Source of the DNA: Nocardioides sp.
GTDB lineage: Bacteria > Actinomycetota > Actinomycetes > Propionibacteriales > Nocardioidaceae
Direction: 5' to 3'
Assembly: GCA_026786275.1 (NCBI GenBank)
Contig: JAJAYJ010000042.1
Location: forward strand, 1-49,031
Length of the DNA stretch: 49,031 nt
A model generated the notes under the pieces. The model made no database searches and was not told where the DNA came from. It worked only from the letters and a program-made list of their open reading frames with translations. This document shows, in pieces, positions 18,199 through 31,307 of the stretch (the stretch's first letter is position 1; every line of letters starts with the position of its first letter). The position numbers and the translations under genes were made by a program.

Positions 18199-18636
18199 GT
18201 GACCGGACCGGCCGCACTGCCGCTCGGCACGGTGCTGCGCCGCAGCCGACTGCGTGCGCCCCTGGTCACCACCGGCTCCCTGGCCCTGGCCACGCTGGCG
18301 CTGCGCTGGCGCGACCCGTACGTCAGCGGCAGCTGGGGGTTCTGTCCCAGTGCGCTGCTGGGTGTCGCCTGTCCCGGGTGCGGCGGGCTGCGGGCGGTGC
18401 ACGACCTGACCCGGGGCGACGTGGTGGCCGCCGCGTCCAGCAACCTGGCGGTGCTGGTGCTGATGCCCCTCGCCGTGCTCGCCCTGCTCGCCTGGCTCCT
18501 CGACAGCTGGACTGGCCACCCCCGGCGCCGGGTGCCCCCGCAGGCGCGAGCCGCCACCCGAGCGGCGGTGCTGGTCCTGCTCGCGGTGTTCACGGTGCTG
18601 CGCAACACCCCGGCCGGGGCGTGGCTGGCTCCCTGA
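18199..18636 (+). CDS. DUF2752 membrane protein
   Basis: 145 aa. Three hydrophobic segments surround the DUF2752 signature: [19 protein letters not shown] (in two parts, Cys-Pro-Ser and CPGCGG) followed by HDLTRGD, at about residues 50-75. The Cys residues could bind metal or form a disulphide; family function is unknown. It begins with GTG 12 bp after the preceding stop. The downstream 130 bp hold the candidate Trp leader before trpC. Confidence 0.85.
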   Translation: MTGPAALPLGTVLRRSRLRAPLVTTGSLALATLALRWRDPYVSGSWGFCPSALLGVACPGCGGLRAVHDLTRGDVVAAASSNLAVLVLMPLAVLALLAWLLDSWTGHPRRRVPPQARAATRAAVLVLLAVFTVLRNTPAGAWLAP

Positions 18637-18675
18637 CCCCGGGGCCGACGGTGCCGGTGCCGCCTCACCGAGGGG

Positions 18676-18723
18676 ATGAGAGACTGGGAGAGCACGGGCC
18701 GCAGCGGGTGGCCGTGGTCCTGA
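18676..18723 (+). CDS. Candidate Trp leader peptide [15 protein letters not shown]
   Basis: A 15-codon ORF with ATG at 18676, TGA at 18721-18723 and Trp codons at positions 4, 12 and 14 lies 44 bases before the trpC ATG. CGAGGGG abuts the ATG, which is closer than an ideal ribosome site. Trp-rich leader ORFs before trp genes are the basis of classical attenuation, known also in actinobacteria (family knowledge). Against it: GAGACT at 18680-18685 could be a -10 box, and transcripts starting from it would lack this ORF. No U-tract terminator is visible downstream. Confidence 0.45.
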   Translation: MRDWESTGRSGWPWS

Positions 18724-18760
18724 GAGGTGCACCGGGTCGACTTCGCGGCCCAGGAAGGGG
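18693..18760 (+). promoter_or_regulatory. Candidate alternative RNA structures controlling trpC
   Basis: Two pairings exclude each other. Locally, CACGG-G-CC (18693-18700) can pair with GGCCGTG (18710-18716), with one bulged G; this covers Trp codons 12 and 14. At longer range, GGGCCGC (18696-18702) is perfectly complementary to GCGGCCC (18745-18751), which touches the trpC ribosome site AGGAAGGGG (18752-18760). A ribosome stalled on the Trp codons would cover the shared 5' arm. TCCTG (18718-18722) can also pair with CAGGA (18751-18755) in the ribosome site. Control of translation rather than termination is therefore more likely, if this is real. Confidence 0.4.
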
Positions 18761-18767
18761 TTCGCGC

Positions 18768-19550
18768 ATGTCCGTGTTGGACGACATCGTCGCCGGCGTC
18801 CGGGTGGACCTCGAACGCCGCCAGCGCGACACGGGCCTGGCCGACCTGCGGGCTGCGCTGGCGGACGTGGATGCGCCTCTCGACCCGATGCCGGCCCTGC
18901 GCCGACCCGGCTCCAGCGTCATCGCGGAGGTGAAGCGCCGCAGCCCCAGCAAGGGCGACCTGGCTCCCATCACCGACCCGGCCGCCCTCGCCGTGGAGTA
19001 CGCCGCCGGCGGAGCCGCCGCGATCAGCGTGCTCACCGAGGAGCGCCGCTTCGGCGGCAGCCTCGCCGACCTGCGTGCGGTCCGGGCCGCGGTCGACCTA
19101 CCGTTGCTGCGCAAGGACTTCGTGGTCACCGACTACCAACTCGTGGAAGCCCGGGCGGCCGGCGCCGACCTGGTGCTGCTGATCGTGGCGGCCCTGCCGG
19201 GCGACCTGCTGGAACGGCTGCACGACACCGCCCGCGAGCTCGGTCTGAGCGTGCTCGTCGAGGTGCACGACGAGCCGGAGACCGCACGCGCCGTCGCGCT
19301 CGGGGCCGAGCTGGTGGGCGTCAACGCCCGCAACCTCAAGACGTTGGCCGTCGACGACGACACGTTCGCCCGCCTGGCCCCGCTGATCCCCGACGACCGG
19401 GTCAAGGTCGCCGAGTCGGGGGTCACCGGGCCCGGTGACGTGAAGCGGTTCGTCGCCGAGGGGGCCCGCGCAGTGCTGGTCGGCGAGGCGCTGGTGCGCG
19501 ACGGCGATCCGCGTCGTGCGGTGGACGAGATGACAGGGATCGAAGCATGA
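18768..19550 (+). CDS. trpC: Indole-3-glycerol-phosphate synthase
   Basis: 260 aa, synthase domain only (no fused TrpF). It closes the indole ring: CdRP to indole-3-glycerol phosphate. Active-site blocks are visible: [51 protein letters not shown] and [21 protein letters not shown] at 18752-18760 is a good ribosome site for the ATG. It is the first classical trp gene here, preceded by the candidate leader. Its TGA overlaps an ATG that opens a 24-codon ORF leading into trpB. Confidence 0.97.
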   Translation: MSVLDDIVAGVRVDLERRQRDTGLADLRAALADVDAPLDPMPALRRPGSSVIAEVKRRSPSKGDLAPITDPAALAVEYAAGGAAAISVLTEERRFGGSLADLRAVRAAVDLPLLRKDFVVTDYQLVEARAAGADLVLLIVAALPGDLLERLHDTARELGLSVLVEVHDEPETARAVALGAELVGVNARNLKTLAVDDDTFARLAPLIPDDRVKVAESGVTGPGDVKRFVAEGARAVLVGEALVRDGDPRRAVDEMTGIEA

Positions 19551-19621
19551 GCACTCCGCGACGTCACGGACCTGCCCCGCTTCGCTCCACCAGCCCACGA
19601 TTCCGAGGGGATTGCGCATGA
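19547..19621 (+). CDS. 24-codon bridging ORF between trpC and trpB
   Basis: The ATG overlaps the trpC stop (ATGA) and the TGA overlaps the trpB start (ATGA), so an unbroken chain of stop-start overlaps joins trpC to trpB. The predicted peptide is 24 residues, begins [12 protein letters not shown] and is rich in Arg, Pro and Ser. In Streptomyces this exact slot holds the small trpX/trpM gene (63 aa, family knowledge). No similarity can be claimed from composition alone. It may serve only to couple translation; trpB also has its own CGAGGGG at 19602-19608. Confidence 0.4.
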   Translation: MSTPRRHGPAPLRSTSPRFRGDCA

Positions 19622-20886
19622 GCACCCAGACCGGTGAGACCACCCGCTACGAGGCCGACGACCAGGGCTGGTTCGGCGGACCCGAGAACGGCTGGGGCGG
19701 TCGCTTCATGCCCGAGGCGCTGGTGGCCGCCCTCGACGAGCTCACCGCGGCCTGGCACGACGCCGTCGCCGACCCGGCGTTCATGGCCCAGTTCACGGCG
19801 ATCCTGCGCGACTACGCCGGCGTGCCGAGCTCGTTGTACCTCGCCGAGCGGCTCAGCGCCCAGGTGGGCTGCCGGGTGCTGCTCAAGCGCGAGGACCTCA
19901 ACCACACCGGGGCCCACAAGATCCGCAACGTGCTCGGCCAGGCCCTGCTGACCAAGCGGATGGGCAAGACCCGCGTGATCGCCGAGACCGGCGCCGGCCA
20001 GCACGGGGTCGCCAGCGCGACCGCCGCCGCCTACTTCGGCCTCGACTGCACCGTCTACATGGGCTCGGTCGACACCCGGCGCCAGGCCCTCAACGTCGCC
20101 CGGATGCACCTGCTCGGTGCCACCGTGGTGCCCGTCGAGTCCGGCACCGCGACGCTCAAGGACGCCATCAACGAGGCCCTGCGCGACTGGGTCGCCAGCG
20201 TCGACCACACGGCGTACCTCTTCGGCACGGCCGCGGGCCCGCACCCCTTCCCGAGCATGGTGCGCGACTTCACCCGCGGGATCGGTGACGAGGCCCGGGC
20301 CCAGTGCCTGGAGACGTACGGCGTGCTGCCGGACGCGATCGCCGCGTGCGTCGGAGGCGGCTCGAACGCGATCGGGCTGTTCACCGCGTTCCTCGACGAC
20401 GAGGACGTCGCGATCTACGGCTTCGAGCCCGGCGGGGACGGCGTCGACACGCCCCGGCACGCCGCGACGATCCACGCCGGCGACCGGGGCGTGCTGCACG
20501 GCGCCCGCACCTACGTGCTGCAGGACGCCGACGGACAGACCAGGGACTCGCACTCCATCTCGGCGGGCCTGGACTACCCCGGGGTGGGGCCGCAGCACGC
20601 CCACCTGTCGGCCATCGGCCGGGCCACCTACCGTCCCGTCACCGACGACGACGCGATGCGGGCGATGGCGATGCTGAGCCGCACCGAGGGCATCATCCCG
20701 GCCATCGAGACGGCGCACGCGATCGCCGGAGCGATGCAGGTCGCGCGTGAGCTGGCCGCCGAGAAGGGCCCCGAGGCCACCGTGCTGATCAGCCTCAGCG
20801 GACGCGGCGACAAGGACATGGGCACCGCGATCGAGTACTTCGGCCTCGGTGACGTCGACCGGGTCACCGCGGAGCCGGTCGGATGA
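19618..20886 (+). CDS. trpB: Tryptophan synthase beta chain
   Basis: 422 aa PLP enzyme that joins indole and serine. The PLP lysine is Lys101 in [10 protein letters not shown]. The phosphate cup is GGGSNAIG, and AETGAGQHG forms the substrate loop. The C-terminal [11 protein letters not shown] is intact. ATG 19618 follows CGAGGGG at a good distance; a TTG six bases earlier is less likely. The stop overlaps the trpA ATG (ATGA), as expected for subunits of one complex made in equal amounts. Confidence 0.98.
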   Translation: MSTQTGETTRYEADDQGWFGGPENGWGGRFMPEALVAALDELTAAWHDAVADPAFMAQFTAILRDYAGVPSSLYLAERLSAQVGCRVLLKREDLNHTGAHKIRNVLGQALLTKRMGKTRVIAETGAGQHGVASATAAAYFGLDCTVYMGSVDTRRQALNVARMHLLGATVVPVESGTATLKDAINEALRDWVASVDHTAYLFGTAAGPHPFPSMVRDFTRGIGDEARAQCLETYGVLPDAIAACVGGGSNAIGLFTAFLDDEDVAIYGFEPGGDGVDTPRHAATIHAGDRGVLHGARTYVLQDADGQTRDSHSISAGLDYPGVGPQHAHLSAIGRATYRPVTDDDAMRAMAMLSRTEGIIPAIETAHAIAGAMQVARELAAEKGPEATVLISLSGRGDKDMGTAIEYFGLGDVDRVTAEPVG

Positions 20887-21701
20887 ACGCGACCGTGACC
20901 ACCGGGTTCGAGAAGGCCCGGGCCGACGGCCGGGCCGCGTTGGTGGGCTACCTGCCGGCCGGCTTCCCCGACGTCGCCGGCGGCATCGACGCCCTGCGCG
21001 CGATGGTCGACGCCGGCTGCGACGTGATCGAGGTGGGCCTGCCCTACAGCGACCCCGTCATGGACGGCCCGACCATCCAGGCCGCGGCCCAGCAGGCGCT
21101 GGAGCGCGGCGTGCGCACCGCCGACGTGCTCCGCACCGTCGAGGCGGTGGCGGCGACCGGCACGCCGACCGTCGTGATGACGTACTGGAACCCCGTCGAG
21201 CGCTACGGCGTGCCCCGCTTCGCCGCAGACCTCGCGAGCGCCGGGGGAGCGGGGCTGATCACGCCCGACCTCACCCCGGACAGCGCGCCGGAGTGGATCG
21301 CCGCCGCTGACGCCCACGACCTCGACAAGATCTTCCTGGTGGCGCCGTCCTCGACCGACGAGCGGATCGCGATGACCACCGCGGCCTGCCGCGGCTTCGT
21401 GTACGCGACCGCCGTGATGGGCGTGACCGGCGCCCGGTCCACGACCAGCGAGCTGGCGGCCCCGCTGGTGGCCCGCACCCGCGCCCTCAGCCAGAACGGG
21501 CTGGTCGACCTCCCGGTCGGCGTCGGGCTCGGGGTCGGCAACGGCGCGCAGGCGGCCGAGATCGCGTCGTACGCCGACGGCGTGATCGTGGGCTCGGCCT
21601 TCGTGCGTGCCCTGCTCGACCATCCCGACGACCGCACGGCGGGCCTGCGGGCGCTGCGTGCGCTCACCGAGGACCTCGCCCGCGGGGTGCGCGGTGGCTG
21701 A
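20883..21701 (+). CDS. trpA: Tryptophan synthase alpha chain
   Basis: 272 aa (beta-alpha)8 barrel that cleaves indole-3-glycerol phosphate to indole, channelled to TrpB. Catalytic Glu50 and Asp61 are in [14 protein letters not shown]; Met60 replaces the common Ala of [16 protein letters not shown] and [12 protein letters not shown] are the family start and phosphate loops. It starts by overlap with trpB and overlaps the next gene by 8 bases, which couples the trp genes to the lipoprotein gene that follows. Confidence 0.97.
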   Translation: MNATVTTGFEKARADGRAALVGYLPAGFPDVAGGIDALRAMVDAGCDVIEVGLPYSDPVMDGPTIQAAAQQALERGVRTADVLRTVEAVAATGTPTVVMTYWNPVERYGVPRFAADLASAGGAGLITPDLTPDSAPEWIAAADAHDLDKIFLVAPSSTDERIAMTTAACRGFVYATAVMGVTGARSTTSELAAPLVARTRALSQNGLVDLPVGVGLGVGNGAQAAEIASYADGVIVGSAFVRALLDHPDDRTAGLRALRALTEDLARGVRGG

Positions 21702-22320
21702 GCGGGCCGGCACCACTCGTCGACTGCGCGGGGGTCTGGTCGCCGTGCTGGCGGCCACCCTGCTGGCGGCCTGCGGAGGGGCCGACGCCTCGACCAAGCC
21801 GTTCAGCGGGCTGACCCACGATCCCTACCAGGTCGAGGCGACCCCGCTCGTCGACACCGACGGCAACCCCTACTCGCTGAGGACCGACACCGACAAGCGG
21901 CTGACCCTGGTGTTCTTCGGCTACACGAACTGCCCGGACATCTGCCCGCTGGTGCTCAACACGATCGCCTCGGGCCTGACTCGGCTCGACGACGCCGACC
22001 GCGAGCAGGTCGACGTGGTCTTCGTGACCACCGACCCGGTCCGCGACACCGGCCCGGTGCTACGGGAGTACCTGGACCGCTTCGACCCCACCTTCACCGG
22101 GTTGACCGGCGACCTGCAGGACATCGTCGCGGTCGGCGAGCCGCTGGCGGTCTACGTCGCCGAGGGCGAGCAGCTCGCGAGCGGGGGCTACGACCTCGAG
22201 GCACACAGCACCCAGGTCTCCGGCATCGACGGCGGTGACGAGTCCCCGGTGCTCTGGACCCAGGACACGTCCTCGGCCCAGTTCGCGGCCGACATCCACA
22301 CCCTCCTGGCCGAGGGTTGA
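21694..22320 (+). CDS. SCO1/SenC-family lipoprotein
   Basis: 208 aa. A signal peptide ends in the lipobox LLAAC with lipid-anchored Cys27, so the protein sits on the outer face of the membrane. The thioredoxin-like fold carries FFGYTNCPDICP with Cys80 and Cys84, and His171 in DLEAHSTQV can complete the copper site. The family delivers copper to cytochrome c oxidase or acts as a thiol-disulphide oxidoreductase. GTG 21694 overlaps trpA by 8 bases. The gene lies immediately before lgt, whose enzyme lipidates proteins of this kind; no oxidase gene is in the window. Confidence 0.9.
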   Translation: MAERAGTTRRLRGGLVAVLAATLLAACGGADASTKPFSGLTHDPYQVEATPLVDTDGNPYSLRTDTDKRLTLVFFGYTNCPDICPLVLNTIASGLTRLDDADREQVDVVFVTTDPVRDTGPVLREYLDRFDPTFTGLTGDLQDIVAVGEPLAVYVAEGEQLASGGYDLEAHSTQVSGIDGGDESPVLWTQDTSSAQFAADIHTLLAEG

Positions 22321-22322
22321 GC

Positions 22323-23312
22323 ATGTCGGCCCTGCTGCCGCTGTCGATCCCGAGCCCGTCGGACGGCGTGTGGAACCTCGGGCCGCTGCCCCTGCGCGGC
22401 TACGCCCTGGCGATCATCCTCGGTATCGTCGTCGCGATCTGGCTCTCCGAGCGACGCTGGGTGGCCCGGGGCGGTCGCGCCGGGGACATGCAGGACCTCG
22501 CGATCTGGGGCGTGCCCTTCGGGATCGTCGGGGCCCGGATCTACCACGTGGCCACCGACAGCAGCCTGTACTTCGGCGAGGGCCGGAACCCCTGGGACGC
22601 GCTGGCGCTCTGGCGTGGCGGGCTGGGGGTCTGGGGCGCGGTCGCCCTGGGCGCGCTGGGCGTGTACCTCGGCGCCCGGCGCAAGGGCATCCGGCTGCTA
22701 CCGGTCCTCGACACGATGGCGCCGACCGTGCTGGTCGCGCAGGCGCTGGGACGCTGGGGCAACTGGTTCAACCAGGAGCTCTACGGTCGCCCGACCACCC
22801 TCCCGTGGGGCCTGGAGATCGACGCCGACCACTTCCCCGCCGGCTCGACGTTCCCGACCGGCACCACGTTCCACCCGACGTTCCTCTACGAGTTCGTCTG
22901 GAACCTGCTCGGCTTTGCGGTCCTCGTCGCCCTGGACCGGCGCTACCGTCTGGGTCGCGGTCGGATGGCGGCGCTGTACGTGCTGGTCTACACCGCCGGT
23001 CGGGGTTGGATCGAGAGCCTGCGCATCGACACCGTCGAGCTCAGCGACGTCGCCGGCCTGCGGTTCAACGTGTGGACCTCGATCGTGCTGTTCCTGCTCG
23101 CCGCGGCGTACCTGCTGCTCAGCCGCCGGCTGGGGGCGGGCCGCGAGGAGTCGGTCTACCTGCCCGGCCGTGAGCCGGTCGAGGCCGTGCCCGAGGACGT
23201 GCCGGACGAGCCCGGTACGAGCGTCGGGAACGAGGCCCCCCACGTGGGTCCGCCCGTGGGTCCGCACCCGGGGCCCGAAGCGGGCCCGGACCCCGGTCCG
23301 ACCGGGCGTTAG
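22323..23312 (+). CDS. lgt: Prolipoprotein diacylglyceryl transferase
   Basis: 329 aa multi-pass membrane enzyme that adds diacylglycerol to the lipobox Cys of prolipoproteins. The Lgt signature is [15 protein letters not shown] (Gly143 to Gly155). [29 protein letters not shown] and [11 protein letters not shown] are further conserved blocks. About seven helices end near residue 265. After these comes a hydrophilic tail of about 65 residues, the last 40 being mainly Gly, Pro, Val and His (repeats of GP), an extension beyond the enzyme core. ATG 22323 is two bases after the preceding stop. Confidence 0.96.
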   Translation: MSALLPLSIPSPSDGVWNLGPLPLRGYALAIILGIVVAIWLSERRWVARGGRAGDMQDLAIWGVPFGIVGARIYHVATDSSLYFGEGRNPWDALALWRGGLGVWGAVALGALGVYLGARRKGIRLLPVLDTMAPTVLVAQALGRWGNWFNQELYGRPTTLPWGLEIDADHFPAGSTFPTGTTFHPTFLYEFVWNLLGFAVLVALDRRYRLGRGRMAALYVLVYTAGRGWIESLRIDTVELSDVAGLRFNVWTSIVLFLLAAAYLLLSRRLGAGREESVYLPGREPVEAVPEDVPDEPGTSVGNEAPHVGPPVGPHPGPEAGPDPGPTGR

Positions 23313-23363
23313 CCGCCCTCCCGGCGGCGCGGGACGGGTGGTCCCGGGGCCTGGCCCGGATGC

Positions 23364-23369
23364 TAGATT
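23364..23369 (+). promoter_or_regulatory. -10 box TAGATT of gltB
   Basis: TAGATT lies about 145 bases before the gltB GTG. Transcription from it would give a leader of about 139 bases holding a candidate upstream ORF. Confidence 0.55.
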
Positions 23370-23374
23370 CGTGG

Positions 23375-23494
23375 GTGCGCGGGCCAACGTCGTCCCCTGC
23401 TCCGATGTGCGTACGCAGGTGCGCCGACGTCTGCAGTCCTCGGCCAGAGGCGCGTGCTCCGGGACCCGTCCCCGCGACGTGCTCGGCCATCTGA
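23375..23494 (+). CDS. Candidate leaderless upstream ORF in the gltB leader
   Basis: GTG 23375 is 5 bases after the -10 box, near the spacing seen for leaderless genes elsewhere in this window. It opens 39 codons, with four Cys codons, ending at TGA 23492-23494, 20 bases before the gltB start. Third-position GC is lower than in neighbouring genes, so it may be translated only for control, or not at all. Its sequence matches no family I know. Confidence 0.25.
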   Translation: MRGPTSSPAPMCVRRCADVCSPRPEARAPGPVPATCSAI

Positions 23495-23514
23495 TGACGA
23501 CGGGAGTACTTCCG

Positions 23515-28068
<4,554 letters not shown>

Positions 28069-28083
28069 GTCTGCGCTCCCCAC

Positions 28084-28106
28084 CTCCACGTCACGACGAC
28101 GTGGAG
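28084..28106 (+). other. Perfect 9-bp hairpin between gltB and gltD
   Basis: CTCCACGTC (28084-28092), loop ACGAC, GACGTGGAG (28098-28106). The stem is perfect. No T tract follows, so it is not a standard terminator; it could act as an RNA processing or stability element that sets the gltB to gltD ratio. Confidence 0.6.
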
Positions 28107-28134
28107 CCGCGACGACGATGGAGGGTGGTTCCTG

Positions 28135-29601
28135 ATGGGTGACCCCAAGGGATTCCTGAAGGACGGCCGGGAGGTTGCCGATCGGCGACCGGTCGACGAG
28201 CGGGTGCACGACTGGAACGAGGTGTACCCCGGGGGCATCGGGCGCGCCCTGCTGCCCATCATCACCACGCAGGCCGGGCGCTGTATGGACTGCGGCATCC
28301 CGTTCTGCCACCAGGGCTGCCCGTTGGGCAACATCATCCCCGAGTGGAACGACCTGGTCTGGCGTGACGACTGGGAGGGCGCCATCGAGCGGCTGCACGC
28401 GACCAACAACTTCCCGGAGTTCACCGGCCGGCTGTGCCCTGCGCCCTGCGAGACCGCCTGCGTGCTCGGCATCAACCAGGACCCGGTCACCATCAAGAAC
28501 GTCGAGGTCGCGATCATCGACCGGGCCTTCGAGTCCGGTGCGGTCCGACCCCAGCCGCCGGAGTGGCTCTCGGGTCGCACGGTGGCCGTCGTGGGCTCGG
28601 GGCCGGCCGGTCTCGCGGCCGCGCAGCAGCTGACACGTGCCGGTCACACGGTGGCCGTCTACGAGCGCGCCGACAAGATCGGGGGCCTGCTGCGCTACGG
28701 CATCCCCGAGTTCAAGATGGAGAAGCGGCACCTGGACCGCCGCCTGGAGCAGATGCGCCGCGAGGGCACCGTCTTCCGGGCCGGCGTGGAGGTGGGCGAC
28801 ACCCTCACCGGCGATGCGCTGCGCGAGCGCTACGACGCGGTCGTGCTCGCGATGGGTTCGACCACGCCGCGCGGGCTGCCGGTCACCGGCAACGACCTCG
28901 GCGGGGTGCACCAGGCCATGGACTTCCTGCCCCAGGCCAACCGGGTCGCGCTCGGCGAGGAAGTCACGGACCAGGTCGTGGCCACCGGGAAGCACGTCGT
29001 CATCATCGGCGGCGGGGACACCGGGGCCGACTGCCTCGGCACCTCGACCCGCCAGGGCGCGGCGTCGATCACCCAGCTCGAGATCATGCCGGAGCCGCCG
29101 CAGACCCGGCCCACGGGCCAGCCGTGGCCGACGTACCCCATGACGTTCAGGGTGTCCTCGGCCCACGAGGAGGCCGGTCAGCGCGTGTACGCCGTGTCCA
29201 CCAAGGAGTTCCTGGGCGACGAGCACGGCAACGTCCGGGCGCTGCGCCTGGTCGAGGTCGTGCTCGAGGGTGGCACGCTGAGCGAGATCGAGGGCAGCGA
29301 GCGCGAGATCCCCGCCGAGCTGGTGCTCTTCGCGATGGGTTTCACCGGCCCCGAGACCGCCGGACTGCTCGACCAGCTCGGCGTCGACCTCGACGACCGG
29401 GGCAACGTGGCGCGGGACCGCAGCTACATGTCGTCGGTGAGCGGGGTGTTCGTGGCCGGCGACGCCGGTCGTGGTCAGTCGCTGATCGTGTGGGCCATCG
29501 CCGAGGGACGGGCCGCGGCCTCCGCCGTCGACCAGTACCTCACCGGGTCCACCACGCTGCCTGCGCCCGTCCGCCCGACCGACCGCCCGCTGCTGGTCTG
29601 A
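28135..29601 (+). CDS. gltD: Glutamate synthase small subunit
   Basis: 488 aa NADPH-dependent, FAD and Fe-S partner of GltB. The N-terminal iron-sulphur Cys residues are visible in GRCMDCGIPFCHQGCPLG (Cys50, 53, 58, 62) and GRLCPAPCETAC. The FAD-binding VVGSGPAGLAAAQ and the NADPH-binding VIIGGGDTGADCLG dinucleotide folds follow, then GVFVAGDAGRGQSL near the C-terminus. GGAGG at 28120-28124 precedes the ATG by 10 bases. The last gene of the operon; a GC-rich inverted repeat lies just after it. Confidence 0.97.
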   Translation: MGDPKGFLKDGREVADRRPVDERVHDWNEVYPGGIGRALLPIITTQAGRCMDCGIPFCHQGCPLGNIIPEWNDLVWRDDWEGAIERLHATNNFPEFTGRLCPAPCETACVLGINQDPVTIKNVEVAIIDRAFESGAVRPQPPEWLSGRTVAVVGSGPAGLAAAQQLTRAGHTVAVYERADKIGGLLRYGIPEFKMEKRHLDRRLEQMRREGTVFRAGVEVGDTLTGDALRERYDAVVLAMGSTTPRGLPVTGNDLGGVHQAMDFLPQANRVALGEEVTDQVVATGKHVVIIGGGDTGADCLGTSTRQGAASITQLEIMPEPPQTRPTGQPWPTYPMTFRVSSAHEEAGQRVYAVSTKEFLGDEHGNVRALRLVEVVLEGGTLSEIEGSEREIPAELVLFAMGFTGPETAGLLDQLGVDLDDRGNVARDRSYMSSVSGVFVAGDAGRGQSLIVWAIAEGRAAASAVDQYLTGSTTLPAPVRPTDRPLLV

Positions 29602-29613
29602 GCGCCGTCGGAG

Positions 29614-29637
29614 GCGGCCGTGGCTCACGCCGGCCGC
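29614..29637 (+). terminator. GC hairpin after gltD
   Basis: GCGGCCG (29614-29620) and CGGCCGC (29631-29637) enclose a 10-base loop, 12 bases after the gltD stop. No T run follows, so it is a weak terminator candidate. Confidence 0.35.
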
Positions 29638-29760
29638 ACCGGCTCGGCAGGGTCGTTCAGCAGGTCGTGCTCTCGGGCACCTGGGCGACGACGTCGTCGG
29701 CATCGACGCCGTCCCTGGACACGTCGCGACGTCGCCGATCTTGGAACGATCAAACCTGGT

Positions 29761-29766
29761 TAGGCT
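29761..29766 (+). promoter_or_regulatory. -10 box TAGGCT of the pyruvate kinase gene
   Basis: TAGGCT lies 7 bases before GTG 29774, giving a leaderless transcript. A TTGGAA at 29741 may be part of the -35 region, but the 14-base spacer is short. Confidence 0.65.
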
Positions 29767-29773
29767 GTCATCC

Positions 29774-31252
29774 GTGAGACGAGCCAAGATCGTGTGCACC
29801 CTGGGTCCAGCGACGTCGTCCGAGCGGCGCATCCGAGAGCTGGTGTACGCCGGCATGGATGTCGCGCGGCTGAACATGAGCCACGGCACCCACGCCGACC
29901 ACGCCGAGGCCTACCGGCTGGTGCGGGAGGCCGCCGACCAGAGCGGCCACGGGGTCGGCATCTTCGCCGACCTGCAGGGCCCGAAGATCCGGCTCGAGAC
30001 CTTCGCGGACGGCCCGGTCGTGCTGCACCGGGGTCAGGCGTGGACGATCACGACGCGCGACGTGCCGGGTGACACGGTGGTCTGCGGCACGACGTACAAG
30101 GGCCTGCCCGGCGACGTGCAGGTCGGTGACCCGCTGCTCATCGACGACGGCAAGATCCGGTTGCGGGTGACCGGGGTCGTCGACGGCACCGACGTGCAGA
30201 CCGAAGTGCTGGTCGGTGGCAAGGTCAGCAACCACAAGGGCATCAACCTGCCCGGGGTCGCCGTCTCGGTGCCGGCGCTGTCGGTCAAGGACATCGAGGA
30301 CCTCCGTTTCGCGCTGCACCTCACCGTCGACTTCGTGGCGCTCAGCTTCGTGCGTGACGCGAAGGACGCCGAGGACGTGCGCGCGATCATGCGCGAGGAG
30401 GGCGTGATGCTGCCCATCATCGCCAAGATCGAGAAGCCGCAGGCGATCGAGAACCTCGACGAGGTGATCGCGGCGTTCGACGGGTTCATGGTCGCGCGCG
30501 GCGACCTCGCCGTGGAGTGCCCGTTGGAGGACGTGCCGTTCCTGCAGAAGGAGGTGGTGCGCAAGGCCCGGCTGAACGCCAAGCCCGTGATCGTGGCGAC
30601 CCAGATGCTGGAGTCGATGATCTCGGCCCCGGCGCCGACCCGCGCCGAGGCCTCCGACGTCGCCAACGCCGTGCTCGACGGTGCCGACGCGGTGATGCTC
30701 TCGGGCGAGACCAGCGTGGGGGAGTACCCCGTGCACACGGTCGAGACGATGGCCCGGATCATCACCTCCACCGAGGACCACGCCCTGCGGTCCGCGGCCG
30801 CCGGTGGTGCGGGCGTCTTCGCGACGATCAGCTGGGACCCGCACACGAAGTCCGGCGTGATCGCCAAGGCCGCCGGCGAGGTGGCCGAGCGGGTCGGCGC
30901 CAAGTACATCGTCGCCTTCACCCAGAGCGGCGACTCCGCGCGTCGGATGGCGCGGCTGCGCGGTCCGATCCCGGTCCTGGCGTTCACACCCGAGGGCGTC
31001 GTGCGCTCGCAGCTCTCGTTGTCGTGGGGCGTCGAGACCTTCAAGACCCCACCGGTCGAGCACACCGACGAGATGGTGCGCCAGGTCGACGAGCAGCTGT
31101 TGAGGATCGGTCGGGGCGCCGAGGGCGACCTGGTCGTGATCATCGCCGGCGCGCCTCCCGGCATCCCCGGCTCGACCAACGCGCTGCGCATCCACCGGAT
31201 GGGCGACGCCATCAACGAGATCACCCCGGCCTACCGCCGCGCGTCCAGCTGA
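29774..31252 (+). CDS. pyk: Pyruvate kinase
   Basis: 492 aa, normal length. It converts PEP and ADP to pyruvate and ATP at the end of glycolysis. It opens RAKIVCTLGPATSS; further blocks are LNMSHGTHADH, FADLQGPKIRLE, the substrate lysine in IAKIEKPQAIEN, MVARGDLAVE and ATQMLESMI. The C-terminal allosteric domain is complete. GTG 29774 is fixed by the -10 box; an in-frame TTG at 29741 would add 11 residues lying inside the promoter. It stands alone and is convergent with the tRNA gene. Confidence 0.97.
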   Translation: MRRAKIVCTLGPATSSERRIRELVYAGMDVARLNMSHGTHADHAEAYRLVREAADQSGHGVGIFADLQGPKIRLETFADGPVVLHRGQAWTITTRDVPGDTVVCGTTYKGLPGDVQVGDPLLIDDGKIRLRVTGVVDGTDVQTEVLVGGKVSNHKGINLPGVAVSVPALSVKDIEDLRFALHLTVDFVALSFVRDAKDAEDVRAIMREEGVMLPIIAKIEKPQAIENLDEVIAAFDGFMVARGDLAVECPLEDVPFLQKEVVRKARLNAKPVIVATQMLESMISAPAPTRAEASDVANAVLDGADAVMLSGETSVGEYPVHTVETMARIITSTEDHALRSAAAGGAGVFATISWDPHTKSGVIAKAAGEVAERVGAKYIVAFTQSGDSARRMARLRGPIPVLAFTPEGVVRSQLSLSWGVETFKTPPVEHTDEMVRQVDEQLLRIGRGAEGDLVVIIAGAPPGIPGSTNALRIHRMGDAINEITPAYRRASS

Positions 31253-31281
31253 GCGCCGCGACGACAGCCGCTGAGCGGGGA

Positions 31282-31298
31282 CGGGGCAGGAGACCCCG
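31282..31298. terminator. Small hairpin between pyk and the tRNA gene
   Basis: CGGGG and CCCCG enclose a 7-base loop between two convergent units. It is a weak candidate for a shared terminator, with no T tract on either strand. Confidence 0.25.
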
Positions 31299-31307
31299 AC
31301 GATCGAG

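Noticed and set aside
18680-18685. GAGACT as the trpC -10 box
   Set aside because: It differs from TANNNT at the first base and lies inside the Trp-codon ORF. I kept the leader-peptide reading as the primary one, but this alternative is not excluded and is stated there.
23376-23514. Known riboswitch or glutamine-sensing RNA in the gltB leader
   Set aside because: No conserved riboswitch core could be recognised in the leader.
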